Origin: Variovorax sp. V213
GTDB taxonomy: Bacteria > Pseudomonadota > Gammaproteobacteria > Burkholderiales > Burkholderiaceae_C
DNA length: 64,000 nucleotides
Direction of reading: 5' to 3'
NCBI RefSeq assembly: GCF_041154455.1
Contig: NZ_AP028665.1
Coordinates: 62,001-126,000, forward strand
Shown: one piece after another, positions 43,601 through 53,458 of the stretch
Layout of the letters: each line of letters opens with the position of its first letter
Position numbering within the stretch: position 1 is the stretch's first letter
Notes under the pieces: model-generated
Database searches by the model: none
Told to the model about the DNA's origin: nothing
The model's input: the letters and a program-made list of their open reading frames with translations, nothing else
Translations under genes and position numbers: made by a program

Positions 43601-44584
43601 CTAGTCGGCGGTGATGCCGGCCGACTTGACGATCTTTCCCCACTTGTCGTACTCCGCGAGGAAATAGGTCTTGAACTGCTCGGGCGTGCCGCCGCGCACG
43701 CTGGCGCCCTGGGAAGCCAGGATTTCCTGCAGCTCCTTCTCCTGGAGCGCGGCATTGGTCTCGTGCGACAGCCTGTCGATGATGGGACGCGGCGTGTTCG
43801 CGGGCGCGAGCAGGCCGAACCAGGTGCCGGCCTCGAAGCCGGCGACGCCGGCCTGCTGCATGGTCGGCACCTGCGGGAACTGCGGTGACCTCTGCGTCGA
43901 GGTGATCGCGATGGCGCGAAGCTTGCCCCCCCTGACCAGCGGTGCCGAAGTGCTGAAGACGTCGAACATCAGGTCGATCTGGCCGGCGACGAGATCGACC
44001 AGCGCGGGTCCGCTGCCCTTGTACGGCACGTGCACCATGTCCACGCCGGCGAGCATCTTGAAGTACTCGCCCGCGAGGTGGGCGGCGCTGCCGTTGCCGA
44101 ACGAGCCGTAGGAGAGCTTGCCGGGTTTGCCTTTGGCCTCGGCGATCAATTCGCTGACGCTGTTGACCTTGAGTTCGGGCTTGACCACCAGCAGCAGCGG
44201 CTGCGTCGCCACCAGCGTGATCGGATGGAAGGACTTGATCGGGTCGTAGCCGAGCTTGGGATAGATGTGCGGCGTTACCGCGAGCGGGCCCGCGGCGCTG
44301 AACAGCAGCGTGTAGCCGTCGGCGGGCGCCTTGGCCACGAAGTCCTGCCCCAGGGTGCCGCCCGCGCCGGCGCGGTTCTCGACCACCACCGGTTGCCCTA
44401 ACCGCTCGGACAGCGACTTGGCCACCAGCCGCCCCGTCTGGTCGGTCGAGCCGCCGACCGCATAAGGAATGATGAGCTTGATGGGCTTGCTCGGATAGGT
44501 GTCGGCGTGGACGGTGGCGGCGCCGAGGAAGGCGCATGCGGCAAGGGCTAGCGCCGCGGGCCATCGGAATCTTGTGGGGGTCAT
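43601..44584 (-). CDS. Bug-family solute-binding protein
   Basis: 327 residues. Signal peptide ends near AATVHAD; mature start YPSKPIKLIIPYAVGGSTDQ, then VVVENRAGAGGTLGQD and VHVPYKGSGPALV. Probably binds an aromatic or carboxylic acid fed to the oxygenase operon in which it is embedded. No membrane subunits nearby. Confidence 0.9.
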   Translation of the reverse strand: MTPTRFRWPAALALAACAFLGAATVHADTYPSKPIKLIIPYAVGGSTDQTGRLVAKSLSERLGQPVVVENRAGAGGTLGQDFVAKAPADGYTLLFSAAGPLAVTPHIYPKLGYDPIKSFHPITLVATQPLLLVVKPELKVNSVSELIAEAKGKPGKLSYGSFGNGSAAHLAGEYFKMLAGVDMVHVPYKGSGPALVDLVAGQIDLMFDVFSTSAPLVRGGKLRAIAITSTQRSPQFPQVPTMQQAGVAGFEAGTWFGLLAPANTPRPIIDRLSHETNAALQEKELQEILASQGASVRGGTPEQFKTYFLAEYDKWGKIVKSAGITAD

Positions 44585-44625
44585 TGTCTTGTCTCCTGGA
44601 TGGGTATCGAACGCGAAACGTGTAG

Positions 44626-45978
44626 CTACTTGACGATGGCTTCCACCTCCGTGCCGCCGGTGACGGTGTGGGGCGCCTTGGTCGGCACGCGGCCGACGGT
44701 GTCGCCGAAGCGCTCGAGCATCACCTGCTCGAACGACACGCCCTCCGAGGCGAACCAGCTACCCGAACGCAGCCGGTAGGCTTCGTGCTTCAGCGGCGCC
44801 TCGGGCTCGATGCCGCGCGCCAGCGCCTTGGCGCCCGAGAGCACCGTGCGCCGGAAACGCACCACGGCGGCGTCGGAGGGCGAGAGATGCTCCCGCGTGC
44901 GGTCGCTGATGCGCCCCTGACTGTCCTGGATCATCGCGTCCTGCTCGGCGACGCCGCGCACGCCGGTGAAGCTGATGTGCTTCTGGTGCGCGCGGTCGAT
45001 CAGGTACTCGTTCGAGCGGTTGCGGATCGGGATGTAGTTCGCGTCGACTTCCGCGATGACGCCGTGACCTTCCTTGAACTTCGCGACCTCTTCCTCGCCC
45101 AGCGGCCGGTCGGGGTTCCAGGCGTAGGTGTAGATCCAGCAGTTCTCGTCGTCGATCGGCACCCAGGTGTAGCCGAAGTGGGTTTCGCCGGGCAAGGTCG
45201 AGGGCGTGGTGCTGTGCGAGGGCAGCGCGAACTGCGCGCTGCGCCAGTAGCGCGCGCCGCCGTCTGCGCGGCGCGCGCCGCCCACCACGAAGCCGACCTC
45301 GTGCTCGAGGATCGAGAACTGCGGCAGTGGGTCTTCACGGATCCAGCGCAGCCGCTTCTCGTCGGCGGGCGCGTCGGGGTTTGCGTTCGACGGCACGCTG
45401 GGCGCCGGCATGTGCAGGAACGAGAAGTGCGAGGTGTCGAGCGCGCCTTCGATCGACTGCGCCCAGTTGCATTCCTGCAACTTCTTGGTCACGTAGCGGT
45501 GTGATTCGGGCAGGGCCGCGAACTCGAGCTGCGGCACCTGCGGCAGTTCCCGCTCCCAAGGGTCGGGGCCCATGTAGGCCCACACGATGCCGCCGTGCTC
45601 GCGCGTCGGGTAGGCCTTCAGGCGCAGCGTGTCGTGGTAGCTCGCGCCGGGCGGCACGTTCGGCAGCTCCACCGGGCGACCCTGCAGGTCGAACTGCCAG
45701 CCATGGAACACGCAGCGAATCGCGCAGTTCTCGTTGCGGCCGAAGTACAGGTCGGCGCCGCGGTGCGGACAGCGCGAGTCGACCAAGCCGACCACGCCAT
45801 CGCTGTTGCGGAACGCAACCAGCCGTTCGCCCATGATGTTCACGCGCATCGGCGCGCCATCGGCTTCGGGCAGTTCGCGCGAAAGGGCCACCGGCTGCCA
45901 GAAGCGTCGGAAGAACTGCCCCATAGGTGTCTCGGCCCCGGTGCGGGTGAGCATGTCGTTGTCGGCTGCGCTGAGCAT
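44626..45978 (-). CDS. Rieske non-heme iron oxygenase, alpha subunit
   Basis: 450 residues from the ATG at 45978 (GGAGA upstream); the frame extends further without a better start. The Rieske cluster has SRCPHRGADLY (C-x-H) and CVFHGWQFD (C-x-x-H). The mononuclear iron region includes the motif EGALDTSHFSFLH. The overall pattern resembles phthalate 4,5-dioxygenase/vanillate demethylase-type oxygenases. Partner reductase at 41.7 kb. Substrate probably an aromatic acid or methoxylated acid. Confidence 0.92.
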   Translation of the reverse strand: MLSAADNDMLTRTGAETPMGQFFRRFWQPVALSRELPEADGAPMRVNIMGERLVAFRNSDGVVGLVDSRCPHRGADLYFGRNENCAIRCVFHGWQFDLQGRPVELPNVPPGASYHDTLRLKAYPTREHGGIVWAYMGPDPWERELPQVPQLEFAALPESHRYVTKKLQECNWAQSIEGALDTSHFSFLHMPAPSVPSNANPDAPADEKRLRWIREDPLPQFSILEHEVGFVVGGARRADGGARYWRSAQFALPSHSTTPSTLPGETHFGYTWVPIDDENCWIYTYAWNPDRPLGEEEVAKFKEGHGVIAEVDANYIPIRNRSNEYLIDRAHQKHISFTGVRGVAEQDAMIQDSQGRISDRTREHLSPSDAAVVRFRRTVLSGAKALARGIEPEAPLKHEAYRLRSGSWFASEGVSFEQVMLERFGDTVGRVPTKAPHTVTGGTEVEAIVK

Positions 45979-45991
45979 CTTCGGGTCTCCT

Positions 45992-46840
45992 TTAATTCGT
46001 TGTCGAAGCGGTTGTCGTTGCGGAGGCGTTCTCCGCGGCCGCATCACGGCGCGCACGCGGATCGCGGATGCCATGGCCCGCGGCCCACGCCAGCGTATCG
46101 AGCGTGTGGCCCGACGGCGCGTACTCGCAGCCGATCCAGCCCTTCCAGTCCAACTGCTCGACGAGCTCGAACAGGTAGGGAAAGCGGATCTCGCCTGTGC
46201 CCGGCTCGTTGCGGCCCGGCACGCTGCCGACCTGGATATGGCCGATGTGCGGCCACACCGCCTTCAATCGGTCGGCGATGGCGCCCTGCTCCATCTGGAT
46301 GTGGAAAGTGTCGAAGCACAGCTTCACGTTGTCGCGGCCCAGCGCCTGGATCACCTCCACGCCCTCTTCGATGCGGTGGTACAGAAAGTCGGGAAAGCGC
46401 GCGCGGCAGCAGGGCTCGAGGATCAACGTCAGCCCGGCCGTACAGGCCTGGTCGGCAGCCCAGCCAATGTTGTCCTTGAAGAGGTCCATGCAGCGAGCCC
46501 GGTCCATGCCAGCGGCAATGTTGCCGGGCATCACGTGGATCATCGGCCCACCGACCTGCGAGGCGTACTCGATGGCGGTGTGGATGCTCTGCCTGAACTT
46601 CTGCTCGGCGCCCGGCAGAGCCGCATACCCACGCTCACCGGCGTCCCAGTCGAAAGGCGAGAGGATCTGCACCAGCTGCAGGCCGTTGGCGTCAAGCCGC
46701 GCCGCGATCTCGCGCGCCGGGTACTCGTAGGGGAAGGCCACCTCCACGCCCTGGAAGCCCGCCCTGGCGGCGGCTTCGTATCGTTCGAGCATGGGGTATT
46801 CGGTGAAGAGCCACCGTAGGTTCGGATCGAATCGGAGCAT
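45992..46840 (-). CDS. Hydroxypyruvate isomerase-family TIM-barrel protein
   Basis: 282 residues. Starts MLRFDPNLRWLFTEYPMLER and shows the Hyi pattern: FQGVEVAFPYEYPA, IHVMPGNIAAG, and metal-binding LILEPC, LCFDTFHIQ, IGHIQVGSVPGRNEP. In catabolic operons, members may isomerise tartronate semialdehyde-like products. First gene of the Rieske operon, divergent from LysR with a perfect inverted repeat between them. Confidence 0.88.
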   Translation of the reverse strand: MLRFDPNLRWLFTEYPMLERYEAAARAGFQGVEVAFPYEYPAREIAARLDANGLQLVQILSPFDWDAGERGYAALPGAEQKFRQSIHTAIEYASQVGGPMIHVMPGNIAAGMDRARCMDLFKDNIGWAADQACTAGLTLILEPCCRARFPDFLYHRIEEGVEVIQALGRDNVKLCFDTFHIQMEQGAIADRLKAVWPHIGHIQVGSVPGRNEPGTGEIRFPYLFELVEQLDWKGWIGCEYAPSGHTLDTLAWAAGHGIRDPRARRDAAAENASATTTASTTN

Positions 46841-46896
46841 CGTGTCTATGTACGTTTATTTGCGGGATGAAGGGCATCGTAGGTAGCCGGCATTAC

Positions 46897-46939
46897 TAAG
46901 ACAAGCTAGACTTTTTAATGTCGAAGTGAGCTTGTCTTA
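46897..46939. promoter_or_regulatory. Perfect 11-bp inverted repeat at the LysR start
   Basis: TAAGACAAGCT (46897-46907) and AGCTTGTCTTA (46929-46939) are exact reverse complements with a 21-bp spacer, 32 bp centre to centre (three helical turns). The right arm ends on the first base of the LysR ATG. Binding would repress lysR and could activate the divergent operon. Confidence 0.7.
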
Positions 46940-47868
46940 TGAATATCGGAAACGTCACCTTTCGCCAGTTGCGCGCCTTCGTCGCCATCGCCGATGCCGG
47001 GAGCTTCGCCGCGGCGGCTGGCCGGCTGCACCTCACGCCATCGGCGCTGAGCCTGCTGATTCGCGATCTCGAACGGAACATGGGCGTGCGCCTGTTTGAT
47101 CGGACCACGCGCTCCACGGCGCTCTCGCTGGCGGGCAGCGAGTTCTATCCGCTCGCGCGGCGGGTGCTCGACGACCTCGCGCGCGCGCTGGAGAGCACGC
47201 AGGACCTGGAGCAAAAGAAGCGCGGCACGGTGCGCATCGCATGCACGCCCCTGTATGCCGCGACCACGCTGCCCGAGATGATCCTTCGCTACCGCCGCCG
47301 GTACCCGGCCATCGCGGTCTACGTGCTCGACTCGCTCAACCAGCAGGCCACCGCGCGGGTGGTGAGCGGCGAGGCCGACCTGGGCATCGCGCCGCAACGC
47401 CAGACGCCGCCCGAGCTGACGCAGCAAAGCCTCATGCGTGACCGTATACGCCTGGTGTGCCGCCCCGATCACCCGCTCGCCGCGCGAAGCCGCGTGAGCT
47501 GGGCCCAGGCACTGCAGCATCCTTTCGTGAGTCTCACGCCCGACTTCACGAACCGCCTGCAGGCCGATCTCTTCAAGCACTCAGCCTCGCTCGCGCTGCA
47601 CCCGGCGCACGAGGTCTCGTTCATCACTACCGCGCTTGGCATGGTGAGGGGCGGCTTCGGTATCACAGCCCAACCGAGCCAAGCCTTGCCGTTGCTCGAG
47701 TGCTTTGGCCTTGTCTCGCGGCCGCTTCTGTCGCCGACCGTCGATCGGCACCTGTCGCTCTTCTGTCCGCGCGCGCGAGCCCTGTCGCCGGCAGCAGAAA
47801 GCTTCAGAGACTTCTTGATCGGAGAGTTATTGGAGCCTGAAGACGGCTCGGGAGACGCTGAACCATGA
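46939..47868 (+). CDS. LysR-family transcriptional regulator
   Basis: 309 residues. The N-terminal winged helix (FRQLRAFVAIADAGSFAAAA then LHLTPSALSLLIRDLERNMG) is followed by the periplasmic-binding-like effector domain (GTVRIACTPLYAATTLPEMI). Its start codon is in contact with a perfect inverted repeat shared with the divergent Rieske operon, the likely target. Confidence 0.92.
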   Translation: MNIGNVTFRQLRAFVAIADAGSFAAAAGRLHLTPSALSLLIRDLERNMGVRLFDRTTRSTALSLAGSEFYPLARRVLDDLARALESTQDLEQKKRGTVRIACTPLYAATTLPEMILRYRRRYPAIAVYVLDSLNQQATARVVSGEADLGIAPQRQTPPELTQQSLMRDRIRLVCRPDHPLAARSRVSWAQALQHPFVSLTPDFTNRLQADLFKHSASLALHPAHEVSFITTALGMVRGGFGITAQPSQALPLLECFGLVSRPLLSPTVDRHLSLFCPRARALSPAAESFRDFLIGELLEPEDGSGDAEP

Positions 47869-48235
47869 GCGTTGCAGCCAGAGTTGAGGACATGACGAAG
47901 GAAAGCAGCCGAGGAATCCGTCGACTCCGCGGCACGCGGCCTTCGCTGCATAGGTTTTCGCCTCGTTCGAGTGCCTACGACCTGATAGAGCGGCGGCGCG
48001 GCCGTGTGCCTGCCCCCTACCTGCCATTGCTCCGGAGCCCCGGATTGCCGATCTTCCGGAGCAGCTCTCGCGCACAGGCAGCAATGCCGCCATCAATGGG
48101 AGACTCACGCAGCAAAGGCATTGTCGGCCGGACTTGTTGGAGACGATCGGCTGATCGGTGACCTCGCCGCCTACCTGCACCGTGCCCCCGCCACGAGGTC
48201 GTCCAGGTAGTACAGGCCCATTGCCATCATTTCCA
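47869..48235. other. Gene-free interval
   Basis: About 370 bp between the 3' ends of convergent genes (LysR and thiolase). No credible gene; no strong terminator hairpin with a T-run was seen. Confidence 0.4.
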
Positions 48236-49420
48236 TCAGAGAGTTTCGAGCGCCAGCGCGATGCCCTGACCGCCGCCGATGCACAAGGTCACGATGCCCC
48301 GCCTCAAGCCGTCGCGTCGCATCGAATGCAGCAAGCGCGTGGTCAGCACGGCGCCCGTTGCGCCGATGGCGTGGCCATGGGCGATGGCGCCACCCTCGAC
48401 GTTGACGATGTCTTCCGGCAGGTCCAGCTCACGCAGGCAGGCCAGCGTGATCGCGGCGAACGCCTCGTTGATCTCGATGCGCTGGATGTCCGTGCGCTTC
48501 CAGTTGGCGCGTTCCAGGGCCAGTTTGACCGCCGGCACCGGCCCGATACCGAACATGCCCGGCTCAACCGCCGCGACGCCGTGCGAGACCAGGCGCGCCC
48601 ATGGCCGTAGCCCGTGCTTCTCCGCAAAACTTCGCTCCGCAACGATCATCGCCGCTGCGCCGCTGTTGAGCCCTGGCGCGTTCCCGGCCGTGATCGTTCC
48701 GTCCTTTCGAAACGCCGGCTTGAGCTTGGCCAGTGATTCGACCGTGGTGTCGGGCCGATTGGCTTCGTCTCTGGAGAAGCTCACCGGTCCCTTGCGGCCG
48801 GAGAGCTCGATGGCGACGATCTCTTCCGCGAACTTGCCGGCAGCCTGAGCCCCGCTGAACCGTTGCTGTGAACGCGCGGCCCAGCGATCCTGGTCCTCGC
48901 GCGTGATGCCGTACCGACCGACGAGATCCTCGGTATGCCAGCCCGAGTGTTGACCGCTGAAGGCATCATGGAGACCGTCTCGCAGCATGCTGTCCAGCAT
49001 CTGCGCGTCCCCCATGCGCTGTCCCCAGCGCGCGCCGGGCACCAGATAGGGGGCCTGGTCCATGTTCTCCATGCCGCCGGCAACCGCCGCCGCGGCATAA
49101 CCCGCCGCGATCTCGAGTGCCGCCGTTGCGATCGCTTGTGCACCCGATCCGCACACCCGATTCACCGTCAGGGCGGGCACCTGCACAGGCAGTCCGCCGC
49201 CGATGGCAGCTTGTCGTGCCGGATTCATCCGAGTGCCGGCCTGGATCACGTGTCCCATCACAACGGTGTCGACGGCTTCCGCGGCCAGACCTGAGCGATG
49301 AAGGGTCTCGCGAATTACCGCGGCACCCAGTGCGGACGCGGGCGTCTCCTTGAGCGAGCCGCCATAGCTCCCAATGGGTGTTCGGACCGGCGCGCAGAGA
49401 ACGATGTCAGGGGTGGGCAT
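48236..49420 (-). CDS. Thiolase (acetyl-CoA C-acetyltransferase family)
   Basis: 394 residues. Nucleophilic cysteine in TVNRVCGSGAQAIA near residue 88, histidine in GGAIAHGHAIGATGAV and the second cysteine in TLCIGGGQGIA. It can cleave or form beta-ketoacyl-CoA. The preceding gene on this strand encodes an alpha/beta hydrolase and the one before it an SDR, so the set looks like a small acyl-degradation operon. Confidence 0.95.
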   Translation of the reverse strand: MPTPDIVLCAPVRTPIGSYGGSLKETPASALGAAVIRETLHRSGLAAEAVDTVVMGHVIQAGTRMNPARQAAIGGGLPVQVPALTVNRVCGSGAQAIATAALEIAAGYAAAAVAGGMENMDQAPYLVPGARWGQRMGDAQMLDSMLRDGLHDAFSGQHSGWHTEDLVGRYGITREDQDRWAARSQQRFSGAQAAGKFAEEIVAIELSGRKGPVSFSRDEANRPDTTVESLAKLKPAFRKDGTITAGNAPGLNSGAAAMIVAERSFAEKHGLRPWARLVSHGVAAVEPGMFGIGPVPAVKLALERANWKRTDIQRIEINEAFAAITLACLRELDLPEDIVNVEGGAIAHGHAIGATGAVLTTRLLHSMRRDGLRRGIVTLCIGGGQGIALALETL

Positions 49421-49481
49421 GAGAGCACCTCAGGTTGTTGCAGGTTGATCGAAGATCAGAAGGGATTCACGTCGAGCGGCA

Positions 49482-50303
49482 TCAGGCCGCGGCTTTCGGC
49501 ACGCTCGCGATTCGCATCGCGTCGTTCAACACCTTGGCAGGCACGTCCGGCCGCTCGAGGACGATGAAGTGACCGGCGTCAGGCACCTGGACGAACTCGG
49601 CCGCGGGGAGGAGCTGCTTGTTGGCTTGTCGGTCCGAGGGTCTTGACCAATCCTTCTCTCCGTAGATGAGGTGGACGGGTGCGCGGACCTCGGGGTAACG
49701 GGCGCGGGCCGCGATGAGGCTGGGCAGGTTCCCGTACACCGCGCGGGCGACGACCGGATAGCCGGGCCGACCTCCGACCTTCAACAGTTCATCAACGTAG
49801 TCATCGCGCAGGGCGGCCGTGTCGCCGAGACCCCCACGGAGCACGGCGCGCACGATCGGCTTGGGTTGGACGCCCGCGATGGTCTGGCCGATACCCGGCG
49901 CAAGCGCGCCGGTCACGACGAACCGGGCCAGCAGGCTGGACCGCGCGATGCCGCCCGCGTAGTCATAGGCATTGATCGCCACGACACGCCGCACTCTCTC
50001 GGGCAGATCGGCCGCGGTGGTGAGGGCGAGCGTCGCGCCCATCGACTCGCCGAGCAGCGTCACATCGCGCAAGTCGAGTCGGGTGATGAGGCTCTTGACT
50101 GCCTCGCGCATGGCCGGCTCCTCATAGGAGGCGCCCGGCACGATCTGCGAATATCCCATTCCAGGGAGATCGAGGGCATACACCGTGTACCGCTCCCGGA
50201 CCAGCGGGATGAGGTGGCGGAAGTGCTCGGCCTGGGTGCGCACGGTGTGCAGCAAGACCAACGGCGGCCCCATTCCGCCCGAGAGATAGCGCAGTCGCCC
50301 CAT
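49482..50303 (-). CDS. Alpha/beta-fold hydrolase
   Basis: About 273 residues from the ATG at 50303, which has AGGAGAGGAG just upstream; the frame is open to 50447 and a longer form cannot be excluded. Oxyanion region GPPLVLLHTVRTQAEHFRHL, nucleophile elbow LLGESMGATLAL (serine), acid in YGEKDWSRPSD and histidine in DAGHFIVLERPD. Probable ester or C-C bond hydrolase of a catabolic route. Confidence 0.88.
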   Translation of the reverse strand: MGRLRYLSGGMGPPLVLLHTVRTQAEHFRHLIPLVRERYTVYALDLPGMGYSQIVPGASYEEPAMREAVKSLITRLDLRDVTLLGESMGATLALTTAADLPERVRRVVAINAYDYAGGIARSSLLARFVVTGALAPGIGQTIAGVQPKPIVRAVLRGGLGDTAALRDDYVDELLKVGGRPGYPVVARAVYGNLPSLIAARARYPEVRAPVHLIYGEKDWSRPSDRQANKQLLPAAEFVQVPDAGHFIVLERPDVPAKVLNDAMRIASVPKAAA

Positions 50304-50447
50304 GCTCCTCTCCTTTGACCCGCGTGGGTCGAGAAAGTGATCCTCGGTTCCGGGAATCCTGATGGCGGAAAGTGGATCATTGCTGGTCAGCGGCACGGTG
50401 GGTCTCCTCGAATCTTCAGGGACGCAGTTCGAATGCGATGCGGCCAC

Positions 50448-51248
50448 TCAGCGCAAGGGCTGGTAGCGCGATGCCGCTTCGTTGCTCGAGAGGTGGGGCG
50501 CCATCGCCTTGCGCGCGCCTTCGTAGGCGTCCCAGAGAGCGACGTCGTGCAGCGACGGAAGCGTCACCGACTCGCCCCGGTCGAAGCCCAGCAAGGCGGC
50601 ATCCACCAGGTCTTCGGCACGCATCACGATCTGCGCCGGCAGGTGTTCCACGGGAAGGCCGCCGCGTGCCCAGAACTCGGTGGCCGTCGCACCCGGCAGC
50701 ACGGCTTGCACCCGCACGCCCTTGCCGGCCAGCTCGTGCTGCAGCGATTGACTGAAGGCCAACACGAAGGCCTTGCTGCCGCCATACACGCCGTTCAGGG
50801 CCTCTGGCGAGACGGCCACGATGGAGGCGACGTTGATCAACGCACCGCTGCCGCGTGCCACGAAGCCTGGCACCGCCGCGTAGCTCAGCCGGGTGAGCGC
50901 CGTCACGTTGAGGTCGATCATGCGCGCCATCTGGTCCACGTCGCTCTCCAGCAGCGACGTGTGCGTGCCGATGCCGGCGTTGTTGACCAGCAGGGTGATG
51001 CTCGCATCCTGCTTGAGCTTGTTTTCCACGCTGCGCAGCGCCACCGGATCGTTCAGGTCAGCGGGAAAGACCTCCACCGCGCGGCCGTAGCGATTGCTGA
51101 TGTCCTCGGCCAGCGGGTTCAAACGCTCGCGGCTGCGGGCGACGAGGATGAGGTCGTAACCACGCCGCGCCAGGCGGTCGGCGTAGAGAGCCCCGATCCC
51201 GGAGGAGGCTCCGGTGATGAGGGCGGTGCCCAGGCTTGTCTGCGTCAT
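50448..51248 (-). CDS. Short-chain dehydrogenase/reductase
   Basis: About 266 residues from the ATG at 51248. Cofactor motif TALITGASSGIGALYADRLA, catalytic-region NNAGIG, and active-site tyrosine/lysine in YGGSKAFVLAFSQS. Classical SDR, NADP preference suggested by the arginine after the second strand (VARSRER). Diverges from the AraC-family regulator, which probably controls it. Confidence 0.9.
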   Translation of the reverse strand: MTQTSLGTALITGASSGIGALYADRLARRGYDLILVARSRERLNPLAEDISNRYGRAVEVFPADLNDPVALRSVENKLKQDASITLLVNNAGIGTHTSLLESDVDQMARMIDLNVTALTRLSYAAVPGFVARGSGALINVASIVAVSPEALNGVYGGSKAFVLAFSQSLQHELAGKGVRVQAVLPGATATEFWARGGLPVEHLPAQIVMRAEDLVDAALLGFDRGESVTLPSLHDVALWDAYEGARKAMAPHLSSNEAASRYQPLR

Positions 51249-51357
51249 GGTGGTGCTCCGTCTTGGTGTTTCGATGGTGCGCATGTTGCGCCGTCGGGCG
51301 GCTGGCGTAAATGACGCGTATAGTCATGTTTTATGCCATCGTCTCCCGGGACTGAAC

Positions 51358-52305
51358 ATGCACAGAATCAGCTACGTCCTGCCGACCGGCTTTCAGGTGA
51401 TGGCGCTGGCCACACAGGCGGTCTTCGAGTTCGCCAACCTCGTGGCGGACGAGCCCTTCTACGAGGTGACTTGCCACTCGATGCCCGGCGGCACCGTGAA
51501 GGCTTCGCTGGGGATGTCCCTCCAGACGAGGCCCTTCACCGCACGCAGCACCGCGGACACCTGGATGGTGGTGGGCGTGCTCGACCCGTTGGCCAGCCCC
51601 TCGCCAGCCGAACTGCTGCATGCGCTGCGAAAGTGCAGCGCTCGGGCGCGTCGGACCGTGGGGCTGTGCACCGGAGCCTTCGTGCTGGCCGAGGCCGGCT
51701 TGCTGGCAGGGCGACGTGCCACGACGCACTGGGCCTATGCGGACGCACTGCAACGGCGGCATCCCGATGTCCAGGTCGAGCCGGACCGCATCTTCATCGC
51801 CGATGACCCGATCTGGACCTCCGCCGGCATGACGGCAGAACTGGATCTGGCGCTCGGCCTCGTCGGGAAGGACCTGGGCGAGGACGTGGCGCGATCAGTG
51901 GCGCACCGGCTGGTCATGCATCAGCGCCGTTCGGGCGGCCAGTCGCAGCATTCGGAAATTCTGAATCTCGCGCCCCGTTCGGACCGCATCGCGCGGGCGC
52001 TGGAGCATGCACGCCGCCACCTGGCGCAGTCCCTGGGCGTGGAAGAACTCGCTGCGGCTGCGAACCTCAGCCCGCGCCAGTTCAGCCGTGTCTTTACCGC
52101 CGAGACCGGGCAGTCGCCGGCCAAGGCGGTAGAGCGTCTGCGCGTGGAGGCGGCACGCTTGATGATCGAGCGCAGCCGCCACCCGCTGGAGGTGGTTGCA
52201 CGCGAAACGGGCTTCCGCGACCGGCGCCACCTTCGCGAGGCGTTCATGCGCGGCTTCGGTAAGCCGCCTCAATCACTCAGGCGCGACGCCCGCCTGGGGT
52301 CCTGA
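51358..52305 (+). CDS. GlxA-type AraC-family regulator (DJ-1/PfpI domain)
   Basis: 315 residues from the ATG at 51358. The N-terminal DJ-1/PfpI-like domain (ISYVLPTGFQVMALATQAVF, with the cysteine in RTVGLCTGAFVLAEAG) is followed by a C-terminal AraC double HTH (LGVEELAAAANLSPRQFSR and ETGFRDRRHLREAF). Divergent from the SDR, hydrolase and thiolase operon. Confidence 0.92.
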   Translation: MHRISYVLPTGFQVMALATQAVFEFANLVADEPFYEVTCHSMPGGTVKASLGMSLQTRPFTARSTADTWMVVGVLDPLASPSPAELLHALRKCSARARRTVGLCTGAFVLAEAGLLAGRRATTHWAYADALQRRHPDVQVEPDRIFIADDPIWTSAGMTAELDLALGLVGKDLGEDVARSVAHRLVMHQRRSGGQSQHSEILNLAPRSDRIARALEHARRHLAQSLGVEELAAAANLSPRQFSRVFTAETGQSPAKAVERLRVEAARLMIERSRHPLEVVARETGFRDRRHLREAFMRGFGKPPQSLRRDARLGS

Positions 52306-52495
52306 AGCGTGTCGAGACGACGGTGACAGTCTTGCCATGCGTCGATCGTCGGCCATCGGCACACGAGACCGACCGTTCGTTCACGAGCGCTGGCGTTGCC
52401 ATGCGATGTCTGGATTGGAGCTTGACGCAGGGCCCGCGGCTTCTGGCTACGCGATGCAGATCAAAAGCGGCTGGTCCTGGGCAAGAGCTGAATCT

Positions 52496-53335
52496 TCAAA
52501 CCGTGCCCCAATAGAGACGTCCGGGATTCGATACAAGGATTCGGTCTAGCGAGGCCTGGTCCTCGACCCACGAAAAGAGCTTCTCCATTAAGAGAGCTGT
52601 GTCTGGTGGTTGTTTCAACGAGGTATGGGGCCAGTCGCTTCCCCAGACCACACGCTCGGGAGCGACTTTGATCCAATGCCTGGCTGCGCGATCCACGTCC
52701 GCGTAAGCCCCATCGCCGCCGACGAGCGAATCCAAGTATGGAGCCGAAAGTTTCATCCATGCGCGACCGTCGCGCAACAACCTTTCGATGATCGCCGCGG
52801 CAGGGTGATCGAGCCCACGCGCGACAGGCAGCCTGCCCAGATGATCAAACACGATGTCCACAGGGAGCCGGTCAAGCAGTTCCTCGTGCGCAACGACCTG
52901 GTCGGCGGTCCAATGGAGCTGCACGTGCCAGCCAAGATCTTTGATCCGCGCCGCAATTGGCTCGATCATGTCGAACGAGGTCGGCGCGTGCTCTGGCGTG
53001 TAGAGGGTGAAACGGACGCCACGAATGCCCTGCGTGTTCAGTCGGACAAGCGTGGAATCATCTACATCGGGACGTAACACCGCGACACCCCTCGCGCGGT
53101 CAACGCCGATTTGGGCGATTGCGTCCAGGGTGACGGCGTTGTCCGTGTCGTAGTTTCTGGGCGTGACCACGACGGCGCGATCGACCTTCAGTGCTTGCTG
53201 CACCCTTGCATAGGCAGACGCAGTGCACGCAATCGCGCCCATGTCGTCTGCAGGCAGGATTTCTCGGAACCGAGGATCGAAGACGTGAAGATGTGAATCG
53301 CAGGCGTGAGGCGGAACCGACAACTGGGTGGCCAT
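52496..53335 (-). CDS. Amidohydrolase-family lactonase-like protein (LigI type)
   Basis: About 279 residues from the ATG at 53335; an ATG at 53383 is also possible. Amidohydrolase TIM barrel with the N-terminal metal motif ACDSHLHVFDPRF (H-x-H), HVQLHWTADQ, VFDHLGRLP and a terminal aspartate in VVWGSDWPHTSL. Similar to 2-pyrone-4,6-dicarboxylate lactonase. It would hydrolyse a lactone or a cyclic acid delivered by the receptors encoded next. Confidence 0.85.
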   Translation of the reverse strand: MATQLSVPPHACDSHLHVFDPRFREILPADDMGAIACTASAYARVQQALKVDRAVVVTPRNYDTDNAVTLDAIAQIGVDRARGVAVLRPDVDDSTLVRLNTQGIRGVRFTLYTPEHAPTSFDMIEPIAARIKDLGWHVQLHWTADQVVAHEELLDRLPVDIVFDHLGRLPVARGLDHPAAAIIERLLRDGRAWMKLSAPYLDSLVGGDGAYADVDRAARHWIKVAPERVVWGSDWPHTSLKQPPDTALLMEKLFSWVEDQASLDRILVSNPGRLYWGTV

Positions 53336-53458
53336 GATTGAGTTGATGTCAAGTGACTGCTTGTTATGAAAGACACCTCGCACTCAGGATCGCCAGGGTC
53401 GGCAATCGTTCGCGCGTAAGGGTTGGGATGAAGGCATCGCCAGTCCGCTGCAGCGCAC

